Shown: positions 51,001 to 60,600 of the stretch, piece by piece
Layout of the letters: every line of letters starts with the position of its first letter
How positions within the stretch are numbered: the stretch's first letter is position 1
Source of the DNA: Gavia stellata
Taxonomy: Eukaryota > Chordata > Aves > Gaviiformes > Gaviidae
Direction of reading: 5' to 3'
DNA length: 64,000 bases
Assembly (NCBI RefSeq): GCF_030936135.1
Contig: NC_082598.1
Coordinates: forward strand, 11,412,687 to 11,476,686
Notes under the pieces: model-generated
What the model saw: the letters and a program-made list of their open reading frames with translations, nothing else
The model's database searches: none
Told to the model about the DNA's origin: nothing
Program-made: the position numbers and the translations under genes

Positions 51001-54000
51001 CCAACTTCAGTGGCTGGGTTGATGTCACCCTTGGTAATTGTCCCTGAGTTTGGACTTGAGTTCTTGAGACCACCACTGGCCAATTTCCCAGTGACAGCTT
51101 TTGGATTTCCCGAGACTTAAACCCAGGTGCAGGTGGTGAGTCTGTTTGGCCAATACAGTCTTCTGGTAGCTCAAACGGAACTAAAGGTCAGTCCAACTTA
51201 AGAATCCAAGTAAAGACCAACAAGAATTAGAGACAACAAGCAATAAGAAATAGTTCTGCTCCTGCGGGATCTTCTCAGCCCCCTGTGATGGGAGGTTTGT
51301 AGTGGGATGCTGGATGAGGGAACCAAAGCAGCAGTGATAGTGTACAGCAGATGGATGGGTATAGCACAGTATCTACTGGATTACTTCAGGAAGACTGGGC
51401 TTGGATCAGTTTAAGTCAGGTCCAGTTTATTGCCCAGAAGAGCCTCATCCAGCCCCCGACCCCCCCCCCCCCTTTTTTTTTCATGGGAGCCTGTTAATGC
51501 CTACCAAGCATGACCTCAAATGAATACCAATGGTTATGAGCTGATAACTATTGGGAAGCCAGTTTTGAGAGCAAACATAACATAAATGCAGGATTTTGGA
51601 AGGAAAAAAAGCAGCAAGGTGCCTACCTATCTTGCCAAGTTTCTATAAACCTTAACCTTTGTGTCTTACACCAAATGACTGATTTCCAAAAGCACAACTA
51701 CATTTGATTTATCCACTGTCATTCACCCTGCTCCTACCTTTGGCTCTCAGTAGAATAAGGAGATTTGCATTAGGGTAGATTTCTTGTATCTATGTGCATG
51801 CTTCCTTCCCTCTATATACATGAGCTGGGGTGACATGCTGCTATTTAGGCAAACTGGATCTCATTTTGTACATGAAAACCCAAATGTTACTTCCCTGGCT
51901 TCAGTGGAGTGATATACCAAATTGTTTCAGCATCACAGTACAACTTTCGTGCTAAAGAAACCACAACAAAACAAGTATATTTCGCTCCCAATTTATTTTT
52001 AATTTTTTCCATATCCCAGTTGGCATCTCCTCATTAGAAATGCCAAATAATTGCTCAGACATTTGCTTGTCTCATTCCTTTTGTTATGAAACTTCTGCAT
52101 TGACTTATTCTGAGCAAAGATAAGTCTTGAAAAGATTCAACTCTTTTAATCTGAAGCCCCAAATCATTAGTTGAAAGTTTAGTTCAAGTTCCAGTTCATA
52201 CAACTTCAAGACATATTTGGTCATTCTGACTTCTTAATTACCCTAGTAAGGGAATTGAATATCGCAGGGCTTATATACCCCTTGTTTGACAGTTAGTTCC
52301 TGAGTCCCAAATGTTCATGTGATTTTGCAGTTTGTATTAACTATATTTTAAACCCAGATGGAACCAGTTAAATCATACATTCTAGCTTTCTGCCTAATGC
52401 CTATCACATCAAATTTAGATTTTAAATTCCTGCACCTTGTCCTCTCAGTTCATAGATACCATTATGAAACTTTTAAATATGAAGCACTGACCACAAATAT
52501 TAGGAATCTGCTTCAGTGGTTATTCAGGTTTCATGTTAAAAATGTGCCATTTACTTCCTCTTTGAACTTTACTAACCTCAAACGCCATTCATTTAATCTT
52601 CCTGTTGCTTTGCAAGCTTTTTTTAAGAGCCCTCCTTATCAGATTGCTTGTCTATTTAGGAGGGCGTGAGGGGGCATTAGATTTCCATTTCATTTTGTTC
52701 TATATGTTATGCTTTGGTTTTTTAGGTGATTACTGCTTCTGCATTCAGTCGTCTTAGAGTTTGTTACCTGACAAAGTTTAGTTTCAACATTATGTCCTTT
52801 CTCTTTTAGATGCAGTCACAACTTGTTTGTTAATCAGTTTTCAAATGAAAAAAAACTTCAGAGTAAATTGCTTACAAAACAGATTAATTAGATCATTATC
52901 TCCAGAGGAATTCTCCTTCCTATCAGAGCTAAGTGTATGCACTTCCAACCCTTCATAATCCAGTCTGTGTACCTACACAAACGGACAGAGAACAGAGGAG
53001 CCAGCACTGGTTACACCAAAAAGGTAACTGGAATCAGAGTATCCCTTATCACTCCCCAAAGCCCCAGGCTGTTCTCTTTCAACTTGTGGACCATTACAAT
53101 ATCAAGTATTTTATTATTTTAAATGTTACACAGTGAAGGAGAAGTTCTCTTGGGTATATGGGCCTTCACTACACAGTTTTGCGTTTTAAAGAACACAATC
53201 CTGGCAGTAGTAAGCAGAACATGTGTACCAGACTGCGACCCTCCCAAGACACTGTCCCTTCTCCCTAGGAACACTCCCTAGGTCCAGATGGGACACAGGA
53301 GGGAGGCATGGACCAGCTGCTCAGACTGGGAATGCCCATAGGCAAAACACCAGGTTCCTCTCTTTAGGAGTCAGCAGGCTGATGATGAAGGGGTTTAGGC
53401 AGCTCCAAAACTAGGCGCTGCCCATGAAATCCAGTCAGAATGTGGTTTTCAGCACTGCTGTGCCCTGCAAGTCCTGCTGTAGATATCTACCTCTTTTACT
53501 GGATCTCTACAGTGTCACAATGGGAAAAAGCACCCATCCCACGCAAGCCGGTAACATTGCCACACAGCATAAAAGGAATACATTACTCTGAATTAAAAGC
53601 AAATTAACTAGCTGTGGATGAATTCATATTCTGGCTCACCTGGAATGAACACAGCTAATCCTGTGGTTAGGGTCAGTAGCATAAGCACAGGCTCTTTGCA
53701 GTGTGGCACAAGAGAAGCAAGTGCGGCAGCAAAGAGAGCAGTGGGACAGTCCTTGCTTTGAAGAACCTGCGAGCCAAAATCCAGGCACCAGGACAGGCTC
53801 CCAGAAGAGGCACGCTGCATATATGCCTGTTCTCTTTACCTTACTGTTACCCTAATCTCACAGTGTCCCATAGGCAATCTCCAGAGCAGGACCTGGGTAC
53901 TGAGGGATGTAGGGAGAGAATGTGTGTGGAGGAAGGGACATGGGAAGAGAGAACGTATTCTCCTGCGCAGTGCCCTGGCTTTTCTCAGGATCATGTACCA

Positions 54001-54479
54001 CCGCAGTTCACTACACTGAACTACCTTCCTCTACCCTCCGCTGGGCAGGTTCAGGTAAAGAAAGAGGCATTAAAGTGGCCCTGACTTCATTTTGATTGTC
54101 AGTTCTCAAAATTTCTTTCCGAAGGAAGGTAATGTAAGTCACAGGGCTGTCAGCAAAGGAGGTCTGAAGATGTGTCCCTCAGACCCCTCACAGCAGGCAC
54201 GTAAGATGGGTAGGGATGAGGCAAGCCCACGGCTCCACTCCCCATCTGCCTGTCTCTGCTGGGAAGGAGCGGGGTGAGCCAGCCATGCTCCTTCTGCAAG
54301 GGTTACCTCTGGCTACTGATAGAATCAACCTCTCAGATAGCTTCCAGAGAAAGTCTGAAAGTCCAAACGGTGGAAATACTACTCTAAGTTTCCTCAGTGC
54401 TTTCTTTCAGGTATTATCGGGGTTTCTCTGCTTTCATGACCGAAGTCAAAACCCCAAAAGCAGCGCTTTCCCCCTGCTT
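48061..54479. other. Intergenic DNA upstream of ADRA2C
   Basis: AT-rich until about 53200, then gradually more GC-rich towards the CpG island. The longest frames (for example 53701-54084 plus and 50709-51083 minus) have no recognisable domain or homolog and I do not call them. Distal regulatory elements for ADRA2C may lie here but cannot be identified by eye. Confidence 0.5.
51460..51481 (+). repeat. C13 then T9 homopolymer junction
   Basis: Thirteen C (51460-51472) run directly into nine T (51473-51481). This is a simple low-complexity tract with no associated gene. Confidence 0.9.
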
Positions 54480-55133
54480 CCCTCCCAGGCCAACACTCGC
54501 CCAGGGCGGGCTCGCACCAGTTTCCAGCGGAGAAGCGTGTGGCGGAGAAGCAAGCTTTGTCCGGCCGAGCACTTGCCCTAAATCTGCGCTTAAACACCGC
54601 TATACATCCCCAAAAAAAGGCGAAGAGCCCCGGCTCTTCGCGGTCTCCTCAGGGCGGGGGTGACCGCCGGCCGGTAACGGCTGCCCGCCTCATGCGGGCG
54701 GGCAAGGCCGCCCCCTAGCGCGCGAGGCTGGCGCCGCAGGCGGCGACCACCCGACCGCCGCACGCCTGGGAGGTGAACTCGGCGCCGCTTCTCATGGCAC
54801 CGACAACTGCCACCCCGCGGGGCGGCCTCCGGGGGGGCCGCTTCCCCTCGGAACCGCGCCGCGACGAGGAGAAACACCTGCCCGGCCGCCGAGCGGGGCC
54901 GGAGGCTGCGCCGGGCGGCGGGGAGCGCAGCGGCACCGCGCCTCCGCCCCTCCCGGCGGCCGCCGCCGCTCGGCGCGGGACAGCGCCGCCGCGGGGAGGA
55001 GAAGGCAGCCCGGCCGCGCGGCTCAGCCGTTCCCGGCACCGAAGAACCGGCGGCAGCGGCGGCGCTCGGGGCGTTTTTCCGCCCGCTGGGGTGTTCCGCC
55101 GAGGCGGGCGCGGCGGCTTCACCTGGCGGGACT

Positions 55134-55170
55134 GAGCATGCGCGCGGCGGCGGGGCACGCCGCCGATTGG
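55134..55170 (+). promoter_or_regulatory. NRF1-like palindrome and inverted CCAAT box
   Basis: GAGCATGCGCGC at 55134-55145 contains the GCATGCGC core of the NRF1 motif. ATTGG at 55166-55170, inside CCGATTGGGAG, is an inverted CCAAT box of NF-Y type. The two lie about 20 bp apart inside the CpG island and about 520-550 bp upstream of the ADRA2C start codon, a common arrangement in TATA-less promoters. Function is inferred from motif and position only. Confidence 0.5.
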
Positions 55171-55177
55171 GAGCGCG

Positions 55178-55189
55178 ATGCAAGACTAG
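55178..55189 (+). other. Minimal upstream ORF (ATG CAA GAC TAG)
   Basis: An ATG at 55178 opens a three-codon frame ending at TAG 55187-55189, only 8 bp after the inverted CCAAT box. It would be in the ADRA2C leader only if transcription starts upstream of it, which is uncertain given its closeness to the promoter motifs. Confidence 0.3.
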
Positions 55190-55270
55190 GACGGAGCCGC
55201 CGGGCAGCCGCGACTTCGCCGAGAGCGCGCTGCCGCGCCGCCGGAGCGGGGGCGCCGGGAGTCGCTCTCC

Positions 55271-55513
55271 ATGGGATTTGATGCCGCCGCTGCTGCCTCG
55301 GACCCTGCTCCCTGCGAGGATCCAGCTCCCGCCGGGGACTCCTGTTGGCCGGGCGGTGTCTTCTCCGGAGCCGCGGGCTGCCTTCAGCCGGGCATGACCG
55401 GGCGGGCGACGGGGGCCAGCCGTGCCCCGCTGCCCCCTCGCCGGGGGCCGGGCGGAGGCAGCGCTGCCGCGCTCCCTGCCGCGCCGGGGCGGCGCTGCCC
55501 GGCCCTGCCCTGA
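55271..55513 (+). other. Upstream ORF, 80 codons, same frame as ADRA2C
   Basis: The ATG at 55271 has a good context (CTCCATGGG), and its frame runs 80 codons to a TGA at 55511-55513. It is in the same reading frame as the receptor, but that stop separates them, so it is not an N-terminal extension. A second ATG at 55394 is nested in this frame. Another ATG at 55278 opens a 39-codon frame ending at 55397. The predicted peptides are Pro/Ala/Arg-rich and match no family I know, so any role would be through ribosome engagement rather than peptide sequence. Confidence 0.4.
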
Positions 55514-55593
55514 GGGGCCGGGGGGGAGAGGCGCGTGGCTCAGCCGTTGGGAGCCGCGCGGCGGGGCGGCCGTTGGACCGTTGGCGGGGGGCG

Positions 55594-55659
55594 ATGAGGG
55601 CGGCGGGGCGGCGGCGGCGGGGCAGCGGGGCGGGGCGGGGGCTCCGCGGGGCTCTCTAG
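55594..55659 (+). other. Upstream ORF, 21 codons, just before ADRA2C start
   Basis: The ATG at 55594 (GGCGATGAGG, purine at -3) starts an out-of-frame 21-codon Arg/Gly-rich frame that stops at 55657-55659, 25 nt before the receptor ATG. It also contains the G-quadruplex motif. It is very likely in the transcript because it sits immediately upstream of the start codon. Beta-2 adrenergic receptor mRNA has a comparable short Arg-rich leader cistron with a repressive role; relevance here is analogy only. Confidence 0.45.
55619..55641 (+). promoter_or_regulatory. G-quadruplex motif in ADRA2C leader
   Basis: Four G runs of four or five (55619-55622, 55627-55630, 55632-55635, 55637-55641) are separated by loops of 4, 1 and 1 nt. 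This fits the strict G4 pattern on the sense strand, so it could fold in the mRNA as well as in DNA. It lies about 44 nt upstream of the receptor ATG, a position where stable structure usually lowers translation initiation. Confidence 0.6.
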
Positions 55660-55684
55660 GACGCCGGCGCCCCGCACACCCACC

Positions 55685-57022
55685 ATGGATCTGCTGCTGG
55701 TGGTGAACACGAGCTTGGGCTCCCCCAACGAGTCCCTGGCGCTGCCCCCCTCCTCGCCGTCCTCCTCGGCCCTGCTGCAGCCGCCCTCCCCCTACTCCCC
55801 GGCGGCCGTGGCCAGCCTGGCGGCGGTGGTGGGCTTCCTCATCGTCTTCACCATCGTGGGAAACGTGCTGGTGGTGATAGCAGTGCTCACCAGCCGGGCG
55901 CTGAGAGCCCCCCAGAACCTCTTCCTCGTGTCCCTGGCCAGCGCGGACATCCTGGTGGCTACCCTGGTCATGCCTTTCTCCTTAGCCAACGAGCTTATGA
56001 ATTACTGGTACTTCGGCAAGGCTTGGTGTAACATTTACCTGGCGCTGGATGTGCTCTTCTGCACCTCCTCCATCGTCCACCTGTGCGCCATCAGCCTTGA
56101 CAGGTATTGGTCGGTCACACAGGCGGTGGAGTACAACCTCAAACGGACACCTCGGCGGATCAAGGCCATCATCCTCACTGTCTGGCTGATTTCAGCTGTC
56201 ATCTCCTTCCCGCCATTGATCTCCATGTACCGGGACCCTGAAGGAGATGGCTTTCCCCAGTGCAAGCTCAATGACGAGACATGGTACATCCTTTCTTCTT
56301 GCATTGGCTCTTTCTTTGCCCCCTGCCTCATCATGGTGTTGGTCTATATCCGCATCTACCGCGTGGCCAAGCTAAGGACCAGGACCCTCTCTGAGAAGCG
56401 TACGATGCCAGAGGGGTCCTCCCAGACTGAGAATGGCTTGAGCCGCGCTCCTGGCGGCTGCACGTCCCTGAGGATGCAGCTGGGAGAGAATGGACATTAT
56501 TCAGTGCACCACTGGCGCAAAGCCTCTGAGCTGGAGGACATTGAGCTGGAGGAGAGCAGCACCTCAGAGAGTAGACGGAGGCGGAGCCGGGAGGAGCATC
56601 CCCGCAAAAGCAGCAAGAGCCAGTCCTTCTCCTACTCGTATTCCTCCAAGCACTCTAGTAGCCGTCTGTCCCGCTCTAGCAATCGCTCCATGCAGTTCTT
56701 CTCATATCGCCGTCGCCGGAAGCGTAGCAGCATCTGCCGTAAGAAAGTCACCCAGGCCCGGGAGAAACGCTTCACTTTTGTGCTGGCTGTGGTCATGGGG
56801 GTCTTTGTAGTTTGCTGGTTCCCTTTCTTCTTCAGCTACAGCCTCTATGGTATTTGCCGGGAGGCATGTGAGGTCCCTGAGACTCTCTTCAAGTTCTTCT
56901 TCTGGATTGGGTATTGCAATAGCTCCCTCAACCCAGTCATCTACACAATCTTCAACCAGGACTTCCGCAGGTCCTTTAAACACATTCTGTTTAAAAAGAA
57001 GAAGAAGAACTTCCGGCATTGA
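55685..57022 (+). CDS. ADRA2C: Alpha-2C adrenergic receptor, intronless, complete
   Basis: Class A GPCR of 445 aa that binds noradrenaline/adrenaline and couples to Gi/o at the plasma membrane. Seen: N-glycosylation sequons at N8 and N15; seven hydrophobic segments (TM1 about 41-68, TM2 79-99, TM3 115-141, TM4 160-180, TM5 200-227, TM6 363-390, TM7 401-421); D88 in TM2; C115 pairing with C193; amine-binding D122; DRY 139-141; TM5 S205/C206/S209; CWFP 377-380; F406 and Y410; NPVIY 416-420. The long third loop (about 228-358) has an acidic-Ser patch and Ser/Arg-rich tracts. Subtype C is chosen over A or B from GICREAC in the third extracellular loop, the tail motif [10 protein letters not shown] followed by a basic run, and absence of a C-tail cysteine. 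The start has a near-ideal Kozak context (CCACCATGG). One exon is the family norm. Length is close to human ADRA2C (about 460 aa). Confidence 0.96.
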   Translation: MDLLLVVNTSLGSPNESLALPPSSPSSSALLQPPSPYSPAAVASLAAVVGFLIVFTIVGNVLVVIAVLTSRALRAPQNLFLVSLASADILVATLVMPFSLANELMNYWYFGKAWCNIYLALDVLFCTSSIVHLCAISLDRYWSVTQAVEYNLKRTPRRIKAIILTVWLISAVISFPPLISMYRDPEGDGFPQCKLNDETWYILSSCIGSFFAPCLIMVLVYIRIYRVAKLRTRTLSEKRTMPEGSSQTENGLSRAPGGCTSLRMQLGENGHYSVHHWRKASELEDIELEESSTSESRRRRSREEHPRKSSKSQSFSYSYSSKHSSSRLSRSSNRSMQFFSYRRRRKRSSICRKKVTQAREKRFTFVLAVVMGVFVVCWFPFFFSYSLYGICREACEVPETLFKFFFWIGYCNSSLNPVIYTIFNQDFRRSFKHILFKKKKKNFRH

Positions 57023-57660
57023 GCTGGAGGGATGGATTTGCCTTGAGCAGGAGTAGAGTTAAAAGAGAAGGAGAAGGCTCTATGCTGAAAAAGAAGGGAG
57101 GGAAGAGAACATGGGGTTTGGGCTTAGAGAGAAGGAGGAGGGCTCGCCCCCTCGGTGGAGCAGAGTGATGCTGTGGGGTACAGGGATAGTGTCAGGGAGG
57201 CTGAGGGCATTCACAGGGGTACAGAATGGCGAAGTGGTGCTGGAGAAGCAGTGCTGGAGTGCGGGTGGGTGAACAGGGAGGGGAGTGATAGTCTTTGAAC
57301 CCTGACGGAGGGCATGGGGAGTCTGCAGAGGAAAATAGGCTAAGACACTGAGTTTGGGAGGCAGTGAGCTTTTATGGGCTCTGGAATTTTGTAGGAAATC
57401 AAGCAGAGACATCAAGAGGAAAGGACTAAGTGGCAGTGGTGGTAGAGGTTTGAGTATTTATGAATAGAGCAGCTGGGGCCTGTGGTGGGCTCGTCCCAGT
57501 AAAAAATTGGCTTTTACTGCTTATGTGGGGAAAGAAAGTGCAAAGTACCAGGCACTGGCAGTCTTTTGAGTTACAAAAGGATTTAAATGTTTGCCAAAAA
57601 AAACCCTAAAGAACAATCCAAACTCTTTTCTAAATAAACCTTTGTACTGTTAAAACCTTC
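57023..57660 (+). other. ADRA2C 3' untranslated region (proximal form)
   Basis: After the TGA the sequence turns purine-rich and has no long sense frame. The first canonical poly(A) hexamer downstream is AATAAA at 57633-57638, followed by a T-rich stretch (TTTGTACTGTT) suitable as a downstream element. That would give a 3' UTR of roughly 640 nt. Longer forms ending further downstream cannot be excluded. Confidence 0.55.
57633..57638 (+). terminator. Canonical polyadenylation signal AATAAA for ADRA2C
   Basis: Exact AATAAA hexamer 611 nt after the stop codon, followed within 10-15 nt by TTTGTACTGTT, consistent with a cleavage site around 57650-57660. Confidence 0.55.
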
Positions 57661-60600
57661 TGAATGATGATTTTACACAGGGCTTATGTCAAACCGAAAG
57701 CGTGGGGTTTTCTTTTTCTTTGGAGGGGGCTTCTCCTATAAAGCTGGATGGGAAATGTTTTTCCTATCTTCCCATAATTTTTGATTTGTCAGTGGGACAA
57801 ACCTGGGAGTCTTGCATGTTTTCATGAAATATGAAAAAGAGCACATGCACCCCATGACCTTATTTCCCCCTGTCGGATCGCGAGGCAGTAAATTCCTGCT
57901 CCATCGCTCCCAGATCAGTGGCCTAAGCACCTTGCTGTCCTGGAGCAGGTAGTGAAAACAAAAATATATTTTAGTGAACTCACCTAACATTTTCTGACTT
58001 AAAAGAAAAAAAAGTCAAATTTCCAACCAGCTCAACTTGCATGTGCCCTGAGGAACTTCCCCCCCACCACTCTTTTTAGGTCCCCCTCAAAATGCTTATC
58101 TCAGGGGCTGGATGCGTGCTGCTCTCGTTCTCAGACAGGCAGCTGGAGGCAGTCTGCTATGCAGATTTTCAGAGGAAGAGCAATCACCACACCTCTAAGG
58201 TCTTTAAATCCTTCGTATTTACAGTCTTAGAGCAACTAAATCCTTTATATTTATTTTTTTAATGAGAAGCATACATTGCAGATTGTCAGTGGTGTATGTG
58301 AACAAATCTCAAAAGAAGGTGCAGCTGTTCCAAACCTTTAATATTAATGTTGCTTTCTTTCCCTTTTCCTGTTTGCATTTCTAGTTTATGATTTCAGAGG
58401 ATTTTGTTGGGGGGAGGGGAGGGAAGAGGGGAGAAGAGTTTGAATACTTATTAAAGCAAACTATATTTCCCACGCGTTTCTAAAATGTCATGAACTGTAA
58501 TGAAGAGAATGAGAGACAGGGACTGGTGTCTATACATTCACCACTGAATGCCTACTGAGTGTAAGACTCAGTTGAGCATTTACATCCCGTCTCCAGCTGT
58601 GCTGCTGCAAGGTGTGTATTCTGTTTGCGGGGTAAATACTGCTCAATTTTATGTGTATCACTCCTTCCCTAGGCAGCAGAATTTGGCATCTGCCTCAAAT
58701 GAATCTTTCCATAGTAAACAGCTCTTTGAATAATAGAGGAAATTTAATTTCATATGACAGGCTTCTTGAAACAGCTAAATTGAATCTATACCTGAGAATC
58801 ATTAGATATCCCCTTCTTTACTCCCTCTGTTCTGTCTGAAAGGTGTCTGTAGCCTCTCTTCTCTTGAAATCTCTGTGGCACAAGGAGAAATGATAGAGCA
58901 GTCGCTTTGCTTCATCAGTTTTTCATAAGCATTTGGTTCACTTAACCCTGGAAAAGGAGGTTGTTGGTGGCTAAGATTCTGGTGTTAATTCAATAGTCAA
59001 TTTAACTTCAGGGCCAACTCACATGGGAGTTCTGCCGAAGTAATGATTAGATGATTGCACCAAATGCATTAGAAGTTTGCTTGATTTCACTAAAGTAATA
59101 ACTGAGACATTTTCAAAGTCCTAAGTCCGTAACTTATTGGATCCTTTCTTGAAATAAGGCTTGGAGTTGTGAGAAGATTTGAGGTTTGTTTAAACATCTG
59201 CGCTTAAAGAAAGGATGTTAAGACATTTTCAGGAGCACCCCTTTGTAAATAACAAATGATTGGGTACAAGTACGTATCTGAGACAGATAAATAAGAGAAA
59301 AAAATAGCAACCGAGAGGAGGAAATTACAAGCCATTTTCTCTTTTGCAAAATGGAGAATTCTTTTCAAAGTTAGATCAAGAAGAGCTGAAACAAGCTCAT
59401 ATTATTTGTAGGTAGCAGTGTAGCTGAAATGTTCAGGTTTGTTTAATCTGAAGAAACTATATAATTGCCAGAGCAACCAAAGCAACATATGGTACATAGC
59501 TACTACCTCTGAGCTACTGGACGACTTCATTAGAGATACCCATTCGTACCAAGATGAAGGTCTGCTTTTGTCGCTTAATGCTTATTCGGAGTGGTATCCC
59601 AGTCTGCAGACACACAGCAGTTTTACTGTTGCACTGCTTTTGAAATGAGATTTGTTGCCTGTAAACACAATCCTTCCCCTTTGCTTTTCCTTGTAGAATT
59701 CAAGGAGTCTATGGAAATGAAATGTAATTGGCAGTCAGATTTTAGTGGACATGAAGTATATATGGAATGACTGATGTGCCTTAAAAGTAATTTTTTTGCT
59801 ATAAAATTATTCTGTGGTCATTATAAACAGAAAGGAAATAATGCTTCTATTTTTGTTTTGCATTTCCAAATGTCTAAAAGGGATAGATGCAGATACTGAA
59901 CATCTATGTGCAGCAGCATACTTAAAAACAGGGCATTTTCTGTGGTTTTACTTTAGTTCTCATCACAGTTACTCATCTGATTCAATGCCTCAAGAGGATC
60001 TTCTTTCTTCTGAGCTAAATAAAAAGTAATATTTATCAATAAAGATGTGCAGTATACACCCCTTTTAAGTGCATTTCCCTCTAAATTAGCAAATATAGAG
60101 GATTTCTGTAAAAATTGTTTTTAATGTAACTACTGAATATGCTTCAAGGAAGTAAAATGGGGCTGATTTATTTTTTTAATTACAGTGTTCTCTTATTACA
60201 TGTAATAGCTGAAGACTGGAATTTGTTTGTAACGTATTGTGTGTTGTTAACTTTTCATAAAAAGTTATCAGCTCTGCTACTCACACTGTGGTTGTACTTC
60301 CACTGTAAGTTGGCTAATAGCATATACAGGAAAAAAATATTCAATGCAGCTTTTGCTTAAGAAAAAGGCAGAAGATATTTTATGTTTCGAGTGAGTCCAG
60401 TTGTATCTTTGATCACATCTGATGAGCTGGTTGAAACACTCAGTCTTTATTGTTGTGGAAGAACGAAATGTTACTGTGAAGCCATATTGATTTTAACAAG
60501 CACCTGATCTTTAACTGTTCATTTCACCATGAAGAAAATTTTCTGTCAGTCTAAAATGAGAAGTTAATGTTTTATTTTCAAAACCAATTTTCTGAACAGT

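Larger units (their letters stand above)
54480..56000. promoter_or_regulatory. CpG island spanning ADRA2C promoter, leader and 5' CDS
   Basis: Base composition changes abruptly from AT-rich desert to extremely GC- and CpG-dense sequence near 54480 and stays so through the leader and the first third of the receptor CDS. No TATA box is visible close to the likely start, so a dispersed CpG-island promoter is expected. Long open frames occur on both strands here (for example 54590-55183 minus), but they are what GC-rich, stop-poor DNA gives by chance. The transcription start cannot be fixed from sequence alone; it most likely lies between about 54900 and 55300. Confidence 0.85.

Noticed and set aside
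53701..54084. 127-codon plus-strand frame upstream of ADRA2C
   Set aside because: No homolog recognised, low-complexity composition and no promoter or splice evidence.
54590..55183. 197-, 147- and 120-codon frames on both strands of the CpG island
   Set aside because: Stop codons are rare in such GC-rich DNA. The peptides are Pro/Arg/Ala/Gly low complexity with no domain.
55271..55684. N-terminal extension of ADRA2C from the in-frame upstream ATG
   Set aside because: The frame ends at TGA 55511-55513, and the start at 55685 has the better Kozak context and fits the family.
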